Source: Synechococcus sp. PCC 7335 (lineage in GTDB: Bacteria > Cyanobacteriota > Cyanobacteriia > Phormidesmidales > Phormidesmidaceae). From it: a stretch of DNA of 64,000 bases. Positions 1 through 8,328 of this stretch are shown one piece after another. The position numbers and the translations under genes were made by a program. The DNA is taken from NCBI RefSeq assembly GCF_000155595.1, contig NZ_DS989905.1:571040-635039 (forward strand). Direction: 5' to 3'. The first letter of the stretch is position 1. Every line of letters starts with the position of its first letter. Below the pieces are notes generated by a model. The model saw nothing but the letters and a program-made list of their open reading frames with translations. It was not told the origin of the DNA and ran no database searches.

Positions 1-181
1 CCGCATTTGGTTTCTTCTGTCTGCTTCTTGTTGGCACAAACTGAGCAAAAATTGCGCATAAGACCATTGCTGCTGTAAAGCTTGGCTCTCGGTAGCTTCC
101 CAGTGGGTAAGCATGTTGGTGAGCTTGAGCTGCTTGAGTAGCGTGCTCAACTGTTGATAGGGGCTGCCGTTGGCAGTTGTC
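1..181 (-). pseudogene. istB: IS21 helper ATPase IstB, N-terminal fragment (runs off window)
   Basis: Minus-strand translation from about 181 gives a typical IstB opening with QLSTLLKQLKLTNML, HWEATESQALQQQWSY and FLLSLCQQEADRRNQ. IstB is the AAA+ helper ATPase of IS21 transposition; its Walker motifs would lie beyond the window edge. No ATG precedes the conserved start, so the original initiation region was lost when it was fused to the istA remnant. Whether the rest of istB is intact cannot be seen. Confidence 0.7.
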
Positions 182-198
182 TTCTTCCTCTTCTTTCC

Positions 199-724
199 TC
201 ACCACCCTGGACAATTTGAGCATATTGCCAACCGCTGTAGGCTAAGCGGTAGTGGTAGATTAAGTGCTCGAACGGCTTGCCGTTTACCGTGATCTCCATT
301 CACTTCAGCTTGGTGAAGTCCGAGAGGCCATCACCCCTGGTTCATGACGCAGCATAAACATCACTTCTGGCTCTGGGCCGTGCAGCGCTTTCCACTCTCG
401 CACTCGGCGCTGCAACGTCCGCAGCACTTGTGGATACTTACCCGGATACTGTTCTTCTAGATACTCGAACAACGTGGTTGGCTTCAGTCTTGGCTCTCGG
501 CGCAGCATTGGTTCTAGCTCGCTGCCCCACACCTCGGCTAAGGGGTCTCGGTGTTGCGGCGCTGATACAACGGCTCCTCGGTTGGAACGGTGACGATCTG
601 CATCAATCCGTTGCCCCGTGCGCTCTGATATCTCGGCTATCGACGACGATGCCGACTGGGTCAGCCCCAGCTTTCGCGCGTTCATATAGGCTCTCTTCTG
701 GTATAAGTGAATGGCTTTGGGCAC
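199..724 (-). pseudogene. istA: IS21 transposase IstA, N-terminal part only, frameshifted
   Basis: The first 139 codons (724 to 305) match the DNA-binding N-terminal region of cyanobacterial IS21 transposases: a motif ISERTGQRIDA, then LEPMLRREPRLKPTTLFEYL, then HGPEPEVMFMLRHEPG. After HEPG the family sequence GLSDFTKLK continues in another frame, which shows a one-base deletion near 325. An in-frame TGA then follows near 300, before the family sequence ITVNGKPFEHLIYHYRLAYSGWQY (split over about 293-220). The match ends at the QGGE motif near 200, exactly where the catalytic DDE domain should begin. The gene is dead through frameshift, stop codon and loss of its catalytic domain. The start at 724 is the first ATG and may not be the original start. 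Confidence 0.8.
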
Positions 725-725
725 A

Positions 726-734
726 GGTCATAGG
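726..734. repeat. 9-bp target site duplication, left copy
   Basis: GGTCATAGG lies directly outside the left inverted repeat of the IS4-like element and recurs exactly at 2061-2069 outside the right one. This is the expected footprint of one insertion event. Confidence 0.9.
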
Positions 735-2060
735 CTGATTGGCTGACAAAAGATGCAATAGCCAGGTTGAATCGCTGTCATACAGGGACTTGAGAGCCGC
801 AAAGGTTGCGAGGGGGAGCCAGCGTTCTAAGATTTAGATGCAACTCAAAACCAAAGGAACGCTGTGAAAAAAACTCCCGCCTCTACGATGCCTTGAAAGC
901 CTGGCTGGGTCAAGATTGCCCCTGGGCACATCTATCGCATCTAACGACCTGCTGTTGGATGGTGTTTGCGCTGATTCAAACCGGCAGCGTCAGCCTGACA
1001 AAGTGGACAACCTACTTGCCCTGTCGCGGTCTCTACGCCCAGAGTAAACAAAGACGGGTGCGTCGCTGGTTAGGCAATAGCCGCATCAACATCCACCGAT
1101 TGTACAAACCGCTGATTCAAGCGGCCTTGGCGACCTGGGAAGCCGAGTGCCTTTATCTTTGTTTAGACACCTCGCTGTTTTGGGAGCAGTACTGCTTAAT
1201 TCGGCTAGCCGTGGTGTATCGAGGCCGCTCCATTCCTCTGGCTTGGCGAGTTCTAGAACACAACAGTGCCTCTGTTGCGTTTGAAGCCTATGAAGAACTG
1301 CTCAGGCAGTCTACGCAATACTTGCCTTCAAACGCAAACATGATTCTGTTGGCCGACCGAGGCTTTGTGCATACCCGTGCGATGACGCTGATAAAACAAC
1401 TCGGCTGGCACTACCGCATCCGTATCAAAAGTGACACCTGGATTTGGCGACCCGGTTCCGGCTGGTGTCAACCTAAATCGTTTCACCTAGAACGAGGTCG
1501 GGCACTATGTTTCCACCACATCAGACTCCATCGTCACGAACAGTACGGCCCAGTGCATGTCATCATCGGGCGCAACAACATCAATGGTGAACTTTGGGCC
1601 GTCGTCAGCGACCAGCCCACTAGCCCGCAAACCTTTATGGAATATGCCTTGCGCTTCGATATCGAGGAAGGATTTTTAGACGACCAGTCCGCCGGTTGGA
1701 ATCTACAACGCTCTGAGATTCGAGGCCTCACTGACCTCTCTCGCTTATGGTTTATTCTGGCAGTAGCCACGCTTTACGTCACGGCTCAAGGCGTAGCGGT
1801 TGTGCAATCAGGCCGTAGGCGATGGATTGACACACACTGGGATAGAGGCAACAGCTACTTTCGCATCGGATTGGAGTGGACTAAGGCGGCTCTGCTCAAC
1901 GGTTGGCAGGTGATTAAACAGGCTTGTTTTACCTCTCACATTGATCCGCAACCGGCGATGGCTTCTAGGCCACAACACAACAAGAAGTCCGGGCGCTTGC
2001 TCGATTTCAGCGTGATTACCGTTAAGTTTGTTCCTGATTAAACTTTTGTCAGCCAATCAG
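735..2060 (+). mobile_element. Intact-looking 1326-bp IS4-like insertion sequence
   Basis: The ends are perfect 18-bp inverted repeats: CTGATTGGCTGACAAAAG at 735-752 and its complement at 2043-2060. They are flanked by a 9-bp direct repeat, and the element encodes one transposase. Perfect ends and duplication indicate a recent, probably still mobile, insertion. The DDE protein and a 9-bp duplication fit the IS4 group in the wide sense; the exact subgroup would need an ISfinder comparison. Confidence 0.88.
806..2041 (+). CDS. IS4-like DDE transposase
   Basis: A protein of up to 411 residues fills almost the whole element. Plausible catalytic acidic residues are in LCLDTSLFW (about residue 120), LLADRGF (about 194) and the FDIEEGFLDDQSAG block (about 290). 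The C-terminal part is basic. The frame opens with TTG at 806 and has no good ATG near the conserved region that begins around YDALKAWLG, so the true start is uncertain. A neighbouring ATG at 838 is out of frame and is separated by a run of seven A residues, so programmed frameshifting at the N-terminus is conceivable but unproven. The family match is by general appearance of cyanobacterial IS4-like transposases. Confidence 0.85.
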   Translation: MRGGASVLRFRCNSKPKERCEKNSRLYDALKAWLGQDCPWAHLSHLTTCCWMVFALIQTGSVSLTKWTTYLPCRGLYAQSKQRRVRRWLGNSRINIHRLYKPLIQAALATWEAECLYLCLDTSLFWEQYCLIRLAVVYRGRSIPLAWRVLEHNSASVAFEAYEELLRQSTQYLPSNANMILLADRGFVHTRAMTLIKQLGWHYRIRIKSDTWIWRPGSGWCQPKSFHLERGRALCFHHIRLHRHEQYGPVHVIIGRNNINGELWAVVSDQPTSPQTFMEYALRFDIEEGFLDDQSAGWNLQRSEIRGLTDLSRLWFILAVATLYVTAQGVAVVQSGRRRWIDTHWDRGNSYFRIGLEWTKAALLNGWQVIKQACFTSHIDPQPAMASRPQHNKKSGRLLDFSVITVKFVPD

Positions 2061-2069
2061 GGTCATAGG
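2061..2069. repeat. 9-bp target site duplication, right copy
   Basis: GGTCATAGG follows the right inverted repeat directly and is identical to 726-734. Confidence 0.9.
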
Positions 2070-2141
2070 TCTCTTTCGCATGAGATCTACCTGTGCCCTT
2101 TTCTTTGCTTTTCGGCAAGTCGCTCTGCTGGGCTGTCGATG

Positions 2142-2222
2142 CTAGCCAATCTCACTCCGTTCTGACCAAACACGACAACCTGGTTTTAGAACCCGCCTAC
2201 CTTCACTGTCGCCTAATAGCCC
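2142..2222 (+). pseudogene. IS630-family transposase scrap (copy 1)
   Basis: Translation gives HSVLTKHDNLVLEPAYLHCR, and about 80 bp are almost identical to the reverse complement of 30349-30424. The longer copy there continues into PIEHQWFVLKNRMRK, typical of the C-terminal end of IS630-type DDE transposases. Copy 1 loses the similarity after CRLI. The rest of 2070-2381 holds nothing I can assign. Confidence 0.55.
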
Positions 2223-2381
2223 AGACTGGGCGCTTCCTCACCCACTCACCAATTCCCATCGCGTCTCTCCTAGTCGATGGCCTACCAGTCGGCCCAACGG
2301 CGAAGTTGTGCGGCGGCAGATAACCTTAAACACCCACAGACAAGCTCTGTTCCGTCCGCACCGACGCAGTGTTGGGCCATG

Positions 2382-3182
2382 TTACGCCCATGTCCTCAAC
2401 TCATTTATGCGGAATTCGCTTGCTGCCAAGAGACCAAAAACGGCACCTGTTGGGTCTGCGAGGATGGCTTTCCGCTCACCACTAGGCATGTCGGTTGATT
2501 CCTCACACACGCTCGCACCCAGTGCCATAGCATTTGTGATAGCTGCATCAATATTGTCAGTTACAAGATAGGGTATCCAGACAGCGAATCCTACCGCACC
2601 AAACGATTGATTCGTGGCTCCAACTGCATCAGCATTGCCCATACTTTGCAAGACGGTATAGTGACCAGTCTGAGTTAGGTCGATGTCGTGAAACCTCCAG
2701 CCAAAAAGGTCGCAATAGAATAGCTTCGCTGATTCAACGTCGTCGGTTATGAGTTCATCCCAGAGGAACGTACCACTGGGAGCGGGAAAGGTGTGTGTAG
2801 GAAAGGTCGGACAAATGACTGCACCCTGCAAATCTTGAATTACCGAGCTACGACCAACCCCTGGCGTATCAAAAGGTTCCCGAACAATTGTTAACCCAAG
2901 ACTCTTTGCCTTTGCCGTTACTGCATCAACATCCTGAACCATCACATAGGCAACCCAGCAAGAGAGGACATTCCGTCCAGGATCAACAAAGCCCCCGTGT
3001 GCTTCACCATTGGCAAGAATCAACGGATATGAAGCTTCACCAGGCTTCCAAACAGAGTTAGAGGCGTGTTCAATCTGGTATTTCCAACCAAGTAAGTCGG
3101 CGTAGAAATTTCTTGCTTTGGTAACATCTTGCGTCAGGAGATCGTGCCAGATAACGCGACCAACCTCAGCCTTGATGGACAT
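2382..3182 (-). CDS. Two-domain VOC (glyoxalase/bleomycin-resistance fold) protein
   Basis: The 266-residue protein is two tandem copies of a VOC domain. Domain 1 starts with WHDLLTQDVTKARNFYADLLGW (residues about 12-33) and domain 2 with WDELITDDVESAKLFYCDLFGW (about 141-162). Each contains the W..L...D...A..FY...LGW signature of the family. VOC proteins bind a metal or a small molecule; members with this two-domain layout are often annotated as glyoxalase-like or hydroxylase-like but their substrates are mostly unknown. A good purine-rich leader (GAGGAG) precedes the ATG at 3182. It stands alone between transposon debris. The fold is confident, the function is not. Confidence 0.85.
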   Translation of the reverse strand: MSIKAEVGRVIWHDLLTQDVTKARNFYADLLGWKYQIEHASNSVWKPGEASYPLILANGEAHGGFVDPGRNVLSCWVAYVMVQDVDAVTAKAKSLGLTIVREPFDTPGVGRSSVIQDLQGAVICPTFPTHTFPAPSGTFLWDELITDDVESAKLFYCDLFGWRFHDIDLTQTGHYTVLQSMGNADAVGATNQSFGAVGFAVWIPYLVTDNIDAAITNAMALGASVCEESTDMPSGERKAILADPTGAVFGLLAASEFRINELRTWA

Positions 3183-3344
3183 ATTCTCCTCCTCGAAAAG
3201 CCTTCTCTGCTAAATAATGACTTAACTATTTATTAGAGGAATATTTTCTCCATAATCTGACATATGGGGTGATTAAGGAGATAGGTTTCTGCCTAATCAC
3301 CTTGTGAAACTAGATAAGTTTAATTTCGTCTACTTAGCCCCAGG

Positions 3345-3582
3345 GTAGCGAAGCTGCGAAATGGGGCTACTTACGAGTCAAGCCCTTGCCATGTAGGGGC
3401 TTACGCTAGTACACCCCTTAGCCTAAAAATGGACTGCCTTTGCCAAAAAGTGAGTAGTACAAAGCTATTTTCCAGCCTCAAAAATGGCTGAAACCCCTAT
3501 TCTCTCGTTAAGAAGTTGCCTGTCGCGCAGCTACTCAGTCAGTACAAAAGAACTAAATGGCCCCATTTCGCAGCTTCGCTAC
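3345..3582. repeat. 238-bp segment bounded by perfect 23-bp inverted repeats
   Basis: The 23-bp sequence beginning GTAGCGAAGCTGCGAAATGG at 3345-3367 recurs as its exact reverse complement at 3560-3582. The interior has no convincing gene. It lies between the VOC promoter region and the truncated IS1182 transposase, and may be a small non-autonomous (MITE-like) element or the scar of an inversion. No target duplication was found. The interval 3183-3344 is AT-rich and probably holds the VOC promoter. Confidence 0.55.
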
Positions 3583-3593
3583 TTTGGAGCCAT

Positions 3594-4391
3594 ATAGAAG
3601 CTCGCTACCGTCGTCGATGCGGCACGACTTGGGTAGGCTACATTGCTCACCTGAGCGAAACTTGCGACGACGATAGCGCTCATCTCGTCACCCATGTGGC
3701 GACGACCGATGGGAGCGGCCACGAAGCGCAGTCTATCGAAGGGATTCACGATGCACTCATTGCTAAACAACTACGGCCAGATGAGCACTATGTCGATGCA
3801 GCTTATGTTGATGCGCTATTGCTGGTGAAAGCACAGGAACAAGGTATCGAAACCGTTGGGCCACCGCGTCCAAACTCCAGTTGGCAGACACGAACCGAAG
3901 GCGCATACAACGTAGAGCAGTTCGAGATTGACTGGAAAAGTAAACAAGTCACCTGCCCAGAAGGCAAAACCACTAGGCCGTGGCAGGAACACGTTCGAGC
4001 CTCGGGCGACCCGTACCTATTCGCCAGGTTTCGCAAGCAGGATTGCCTTGACTGCAAGGCCCGTCATCTATGCACTAACGCTGCCGCAGGCCGGACGCTT
4101 CATCTGCTGCCACAAGCAGCTCATGAGGCGCTTGCACGCGCCAGAGCGATACAGGAAACCGATGAGGGGCAGAAGCGCTATCAGCGGAGGGCGGGCATTG
4201 AGAGTGCAATAGCCCAAGGCGTTAAAGGTTTCGGCCTACGGCGTTCCAGGTATATCGGCCTAGCGAAGACGCATCTACAGAACATGGCTATCGGCGCTGC
4301 CATGAATATCGACCGTTTGTTCAACTGGTTTCAGGGCGTTCCGTTAGCTAAAACTAGGGTCTCTCACTTCAAAGCGTTAGAGCCTGCTTAG
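3594..4391 (+). pseudogene. IS1182-family transposase, N-terminally truncated
   Basis: From EARYRRRCGTTWVGYIAHLS onward the translation follows the C-terminal half of IS1182 transposases: HEAQSIEGIHDALI, EHYVDAAYVDA, GPPRPNSSWQTR, the cysteine block CLDCKARHLC, and the final NRRAGIE-like block YQRRAGIESAIAQGVKGFGL followed by AKTHLQN and AAMNIDRL. The protein is about 265 residues where a full one is around 500; the N-terminal DNA-binding half is missing. Codons upstream of 3594 belong to the inverted-repeat segment and are not transposase. The element is therefore dead. Confidence 0.82.
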
Positions 4392-4468
4392 CTATACCAG
4401 TAGGGTCTTTCATAAAAGAACAATATTAGAAAGCAACAATAGAAGCAACAACTTATCGAGGGCCATAA

Positions 4469-4627
4469 GCTATCCTTGAACAGGTTCTGCTGTCTGGAAG
4501 TATTCAACGGTTCGTTGCGGTCGCTATCACAGCGCTTCACGACTACCATTTAATGCCAAACCAGATTTTGGAAAGGGCACAGCAGGAGTTCGCCAACGGT
4601 GTCTTAGAGGTTTTGATACTAGGCTAA
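4469..4627 (+). pseudogene. Unrecognised 52-codon open fragment
   Basis: An open frame follows a TAA at 4466 and ends at TAA 4625-4627. It reads AILEQVLLSGSIQRFVAVAI, then HDYHLMPNQILERAQQEFA, then NGVLEVLILG. It looks like natural coding sequence in composition but has no start codon near its beginning, so it is probably the tail of a lost gene. I do not recognise the family. The remainder of 4392-4716 shows nothing else. Confidence 0.25.
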
Positions 4628-4716
4628 AGGCGTGTCTCAATCTATGTCTCATTTCTTAATTATCAGAAAGCTCTAGAAGTTTCGGGACGATCAATCAGTG
4701 ACGTAGAAAACCAAGC

Positions 4717-5298
4717 CTACGAACCTTCCAACAGAAGTCGCAAAGCTCTGCGGACGTGGGCCTGCCACGATTCGGTATCAGGTTGAAAGATACGTGCATA
4801 GAGCATAATTCCACTCATGGCATCAAACACCAATTCAGCATCTAAATCATTCTTCACTTCGTTTCTAGCTTTGGCCCGCTCTATCATCACTGAAAAAGCT
4901 CGTCTGCGAGGCTGTAGATAGTTTTTCCAATAGAGCTGTGCAAACTGAGGATTGGTCGAGGCACTACTCATAATCATGGCAACGGCCTGTCTTCCTAACG
5001 GGCTGAGTGTGGTCTGTGCAGCATTCTCGATGATCGTATCCAGATCACCCCACAAGCTGCCTGTATCAGCAATCACAACCTCTTCGCGAATGCTTTCAAT
5101 CGCAGCGGCAACCAACTCTTCTTTGCCCGCGTAGCGTCGGTAAATTGTGGTCTTGCCGACACCAGCACGAGAGGCGATCGCTTCAATACTCATCGCATCA
5201 AATCCGACCTCCGCTAGGAGCGACAGCGCAGCTTCCAGAATGGCTCGATGGGATTCAATACTACGGGGACGCCCCCGCCTCGGCTTTCCTTCACTCAT
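4717..5298 (-). CDS. TetR/AcrR-family transcriptional repressor
   Basis: The 193-residue protein has the TetR helix-turn-helix at residues about 13-58: RAILEAALSLLAEVGFDAMS, then IEAIASRAGVGKTTIYRRYAGKEEL (split here only for naming). The remainder is a helical ligand-binding domain of normal length. The gene diverges from the P450 gene with only 52 bp between the two starts, and that gap holds a near-perfect palindrome. By family logic it represses itself and the P450 gene and is released by a small lipophilic ligand, possibly the P450 substrate. The ligand cannot be read from sequence. Confidence 0.9.
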   Translation of the reverse strand: MSEGKPRRGRPRSIESHRAILEAALSLLAEVGFDAMSIEAIASRAGVGKTTIYRRYAGKEELVAAAIESIREEVVIADTGSLWGDLDTIIENAAQTTLSPLGRQAVAMIMSSASTNPQFAQLYWKNYLQPRRRAFSVMIERAKARNEVKNDLDAELVFDAMSGIMLYARIFQPDTESWQAHVRRALRLLLEGS

Positions 5299-5314
5299 AG
5301 CTGTTATTATAAAT

Positions 5315-5331
5315 TACGGTACAGTATCGTA
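5315..5331. promoter_or_regulatory. Palindromic operator candidate for the TetR repressor
   Basis: TACGGTAC-A-GTATCGTA is an inverted repeat of two 8-base arms around one central base, with a single mismatch. It lies midway in the 52-bp gap between the divergent TetR and P450 starts, the standard place for a TetR operator controlling both genes. Confidence 0.65.
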
Positions 5332-5350
5332 TCGTTAATAGATATAGCGG

Positions 5351-6709
5351 ATGAAACGGATGGCTAAACCTTTAGCAGTACCAACGAAGCCTACACCACC
5401 AGGTCGCTTTGGGTTGCCTGTAGTCGGCGAGTCAATCAGTTATTTGAAAGACCCGGAGGAGTTTATTCTTCAGCGGCAGCAGCAGTATGGCAACGTGTTC
5501 AAAACCCATCTTTTCGGCTCTCCGAACGTCGTGCTGATCGGTGCAGATGCTGTACAGTTCTTGTTCTCTCACGATGGCAAGACGCTGGAGATGACAAATA
5601 CACCAAACTTTGAAACGCTGCTAGGTGAAGCGTCGATTGGTGTACAAATAGGCGCAGCTCACCAAGTCCTCCGTCGTCAGCTAGCTCAGGCTTTTCAGCC
5701 TAGAACCCTAGAACGCTATGCAATCGCGATGGAAGCGGTTACTAAGCAATATTTGCAGTCATGGGCAGCAAAGGGCAGTCTGACCTGGTACGACGAGCTA
5801 AAGAAATATACCCTCGACGTTGCTTGCCGCTTGTTTGTAGGCGTGAGTACACAGGCGGACGAGTCGTTGGCAGAAATTTATGAAACTTGGAGTAAGGGAC
5901 TACTAAGCATACCTGTGAGGTTTCCAGGTAGCCCTCTAGACAAAGCTATTCGCGCTAGAGAGTCGCTCCTCGCTCGATTTGATCAACTCATCGAGCAACG
6001 TCAGTACCAGCAAGCGGAAAAGAAAGATGTTTTGAGCATTCTGTTGACTGCAAAAGACGAGTCTGGCCACACGCTCAGCAGAGAAGCGGTTAAGGACAAC
6101 GTTTTAGCCATGCTGATAGCAGGGCACGAAACGCTTACCTCAGCACTAACTTCGCTCTGCCAGCAATTAGCACAGTGCCCTGATGTGCTTAGCAAAGTGA
6201 AAGCAGAACAAGAACAACTTGGGTTTCCAACTCAGATGACACCTGCAGTTTTGAATCAGATGACCTATCTAGAGCAGGTGGTAAAAGAGGTTTTACGCCT
6301 AGTTCCCCCTGTTGTTCGCAGTGGTTCTCGTAAGGTTTTAGAAGACTGTAAGTTTGGTGGTTACTTAGTTCCGAGAGGTTGGGATGTGTACTATCAAATC
6401 CCTGAGACTCATATGGATTCCCGAATTTACGAAAGTCCAGAACAGTTTGACCCAGAACGGTTCTCATCAGAGCGGGCTGAAGATAGACGAAAGCGCTGCG
6501 GCCATATTCCTTTTGGAGGTGGTATTCGTGAATGCTTGGGTAAAGAGTTTGCCAGACTAGAGATGAAGATCTTTGCTGCATTGCTGGTTCGCGACTACCG
6601 CTGGGAGCTAGTTCCTAATCAGAATCTAGAGCGTGTTGTTCTTCCGTTTTCTCGGCCTCAGGATGGCCTGAAGGTGCTATTCAGTGCTAATAGTTCTGAT
6701 TTTGCCTAG
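5351..6709 (+). CDS. Cytochrome P450, CYP120-like
   Basis: This is a full-length 452-residue P450 without an N-terminal membrane anchor. It opens with the proline-rich PPGRFGLPVVGES hinge, has the I-helix oxygen-binding motif AGHET, the K-helix ExxR as EVLR, and the heme-binding loop FGGGIRECLG with the cysteine ligand at about residue 395. The overall sequence resembles cyanobacterial CYP120 enzymes; CYP120A1 of Synechocystis hydroxylates retinoic acid, so a retinoid or apocarotenoid substrate is a reasonable inference. No ferredoxin or reductase gene is adjacent, so electrons must come from elsewhere. ATG at 5351 and an in-frame ATG at 5360 are both possible starts. Confidence 0.92.
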   Translation: MKRMAKPLAVPTKPTPPGRFGLPVVGESISYLKDPEEFILQRQQQYGNVFKTHLFGSPNVVLIGADAVQFLFSHDGKTLEMTNTPNFETLLGEASIGVQIGAAHQVLRRQLAQAFQPRTLERYAIAMEAVTKQYLQSWAAKGSLTWYDELKKYTLDVACRLFVGVSTQADESLAEIYETWSKGLLSIPVRFPGSPLDKAIRARESLLARFDQLIEQRQYQQAEKKDVLSILLTAKDESGHTLSREAVKDNVLAMLIAGHETLTSALTSLCQQLAQCPDVLSKVKAEQEQLGFPTQMTPAVLNQMTYLEQVVKEVLRLVPPVVRSGSRKVLEDCKFGGYLVPRGWDVYYQIPETHMDSRIYESPEQFDPERFSSERAEDRRKRCGHIPFGGGIRECLGKEFARLEMKIFAALLVRDYRWELVPNQNLERVVLPFSRPQDGLKVLFSANSSDFA

Positions 6710-6734
6710 TTGCGCCCTTCGCAACTAGGCAAAA
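6700..6734. terminator. 15-bp perfect hairpin between convergent genes
   Basis: TTTTGCCTAGTTGCG at 6700-6714 pairs with its exact complement at 6720-6734 around a 5-base loop. It overlaps the P450 stop codon and lies tail-to-tail with the SDR remnant. The stem starts with T4 and ends with A4 and lacks a downstream T-run, so termination is plausible but not canonical. Confidence 0.4.
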
Positions 6735-6743
6735 CTTGGCTAG

Positions 6744-7115
6744 CTACGTAAGATTGAGACCACCGTCTGAAATTATGATCTCACCTGTGAGGTAATGACT
6801 TTGAATCAGAGTGGACGCTACCTGGGCTATTTCTTCTGGCTGTGCCCCACGGCCCATAGGAGATCTTTCTTCCCAAAGCTTTCGTGCTGCTGTCCAGTTT
6901 TTGCTCATTGGTGTCGCAACGAGTCCCGGCGCGATCGCATTCACACGGATTGTTGGGGCAAGGTTTAAGGCAAGAAGCTTTGTCATATGATTGAGCGCGG
7001 CTTTGCTGACTGAGTACGGAATTGAAGCGCCTTTCGGACGGATGCCAGCATGTGAGCTGATGTTGAGAATACAACTAGGGCATTCACTACTAGACGCTTG
7101 ACGGAGCGCTGTTTG
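6744..7115 (-). pseudogene. Short-chain dehydrogenase/reductase, N-terminus lost
   Basis: The reading frame from 7115 to 6744 encodes the C-terminal half of an SDR enzyme. The catalytic serine region is LNISSHAG, the active site is YSVSK (YxxxK), then NAIAPGLVATPM (the PG motif) and the family ending GEIIISDGGLNLT. The Rossmann nucleotide-binding TGxxxGIG segment is missing. The break is exact: homology stops at the outer base of the inverted repeat of the next element (7116). The apparent first residues upstream (MCKKP) come from that element. It cannot bind NAD(P) and is inactive. Confidence 0.8.
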
Positions 7116-7837
7116 GGGTTTTTTGCACAACCCCTCGAAAAGGCATAGTCCAGATTGAGATCGTCGAGACTCATTCTTGTGCTGGCCATATTTAGCGAGC
7201 GCAGAGTATAGTCGATACTTTGAATATTAAAGTCTATTCAGTTGTTAGCATTGGCTAATTCCAGCTTTACTACCTAGCTTGACACAGCTACTTTTAGCTA
7301 CCGTCTTTAGTCGCGGTTAATCACTCTTCGATGGTTAACAACTGCATAACGGCGCATTATCTTCTCTGCTTCTAGCAAGTACAACAGCTTCAGTTGAGCG
7401 CCAGAATACCTACTGCTCATTAGTCTAGCAAGCGTTAGGAGAGTTTTTGGGTGCTGGCAGAAAGTTCTGACAACTTGAGGGAAAACACAATGAGAAAAAC
7501 TTTTTGTGGTCGTGCGATCACAAAGCTTAGCTACGTTTACATGCTGAACTACCCAACGAAAGTATTGATAGATAGCAATCAGGTTTTATCAATACTTTGA
7601 AAGGACTTAGTATGTGATCGCTTTGGAAAACGGTGCATGGCCGTGTTAGTTAGCGAGCTATATTCCATACAGCGACTCCATATCGAACGCATTGACACAC
7701 AAGGTACACAGCATTGCGACCGATCAATCAAAAGCCTGAATCTACTGCTGTGAAAGAGATTACGTGGCTATTTCAATAACGAGTCTCAGTCGTCCTATTG
7801 TGGACTTTACCTTTTCGAGGGGTTGTGCAAAAAACCC
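7116..7837. mobile_element. 722-bp segment with 28-bp perfect inverted repeats (IS5-like ends)
   Basis: GGGTTTTTTGCACAACCCCT and the next eight bases at 7116-7143 recur exactly inverted at 7810-7837, and a weaker match continues inward to about 7186 and 7764. The ends read in both copies as part of SRGCAKNPK. The GTTTTTTGCACAA core resembles IS5-type termini, which is an inference. The interior has no transposase; the best open frame is a 36-codon ORF at 7491-7601 with a weak leader. Left flank is the SDR remnant and right flank is the Tn3 tnpA remnant, so the two flanks were not originally contiguous. Confidence 0.5.
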
Positions 7838-8075
7838 AAAATACAACCATCTGGTGGCCAACTGTGTCGTGCTCTACAACGTCTTTGAGATGAGTCGTAT
7901 TCTCAATGAGTTGGCACAGGAAGGTCATCACATTGATCCAGCGGCGGTGGCTGGCATCAATCCCTATGGCACGGATCATCTCATTCGGCTGGGGCAGTAT
8001 CATCTCGACGTCGACCGTCAGCCACCGCCGCTGCACTACGATTTGCCGATCTCGCCACCATCACAAGCAGCCTAA
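7838..8075 (+). pseudogene. tnpA: Tn3-family transposase TnpA, C-terminal fragment
   Basis: Seventy-eight codons read HLVANCVVLYNVFEMSRIL, AVAGINPYGTDHLIRLGQY and HYDLPI before a stop at 8073-8075. This is the end of a Tn3-type TnpA, in which NCLxxxN and LSPYxxEHIxRFGxY are conserved. The rest of the roughly 1000-residue protein, including the DDE residues, is missing. It leads directly into the transposon end described at 8019-8194. Confidence 0.8.
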
Positions 8076-8194
8076 TTTAGTGTCTGTTAGTTACTACTTT
8101 TCTGAGGGCTCTATTTTTTGGAGGCTGTAACCCAGTCGTTACAACGCTTTCAGCATATGGCTGGATTTTGCACGAGTCGGGGCCATACCCCGTG
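8019..8194 (+). repeat. Tn3-type transposon end, copy 1
   Basis: This stretch covers the last codons of tnpA and about 120 bp of non-coding end. Its outer edge, read inward from 8191, begins GGGGTATGGCCCCGACTCGT, as expected for a 38-bp Tn3-family terminal repeat. A second copy in the same orientation lies at 61638-61816; similarity stops at the same base (8194 and 61816). Confidence 0.7.
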
Positions 8195-8328
8195 AGGGGT
8201 TTCGCCTAGCTAACTGCAGTACCCCAGGCCGCTTAAACAAAAAGAGAGGGAGGTGTGGTCGCGTTAATCGCGATACCTCGCAATTTGGCTACTCATTCCT
8301 GACAATTTCGTTGTGTCACCCTTTCAGG

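Larger units (their letters stand above)
1..724 (-). mobile_element. IS21-family element, internally deleted remnant
   Basis: Reading the minus strand from 724 to 1, an IstA-like N-terminal region is followed directly by the start of an IstB-like protein that runs off the window. The catalytic core of IstA, which should lie between them, is absent. The joined parts are therefore a deletion derivative that cannot encode an active transposase. The IS4-like element at 735-2060 sits immediately upstream of the istA start, so the two elements are nested or abutting. Confidence 0.8.

Noticed and set aside
6700-6734. Hairpin as a strong bidirectional terminator
   Set aside because: Listed only as a possible terminator because the poly-T tract is missing on both strands.
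7491-7601. 36-codon ORF inside the 722-bp inverted-repeat element
   Set aside because: A weak leader exists, but there is no homology and the region has no other coding character.
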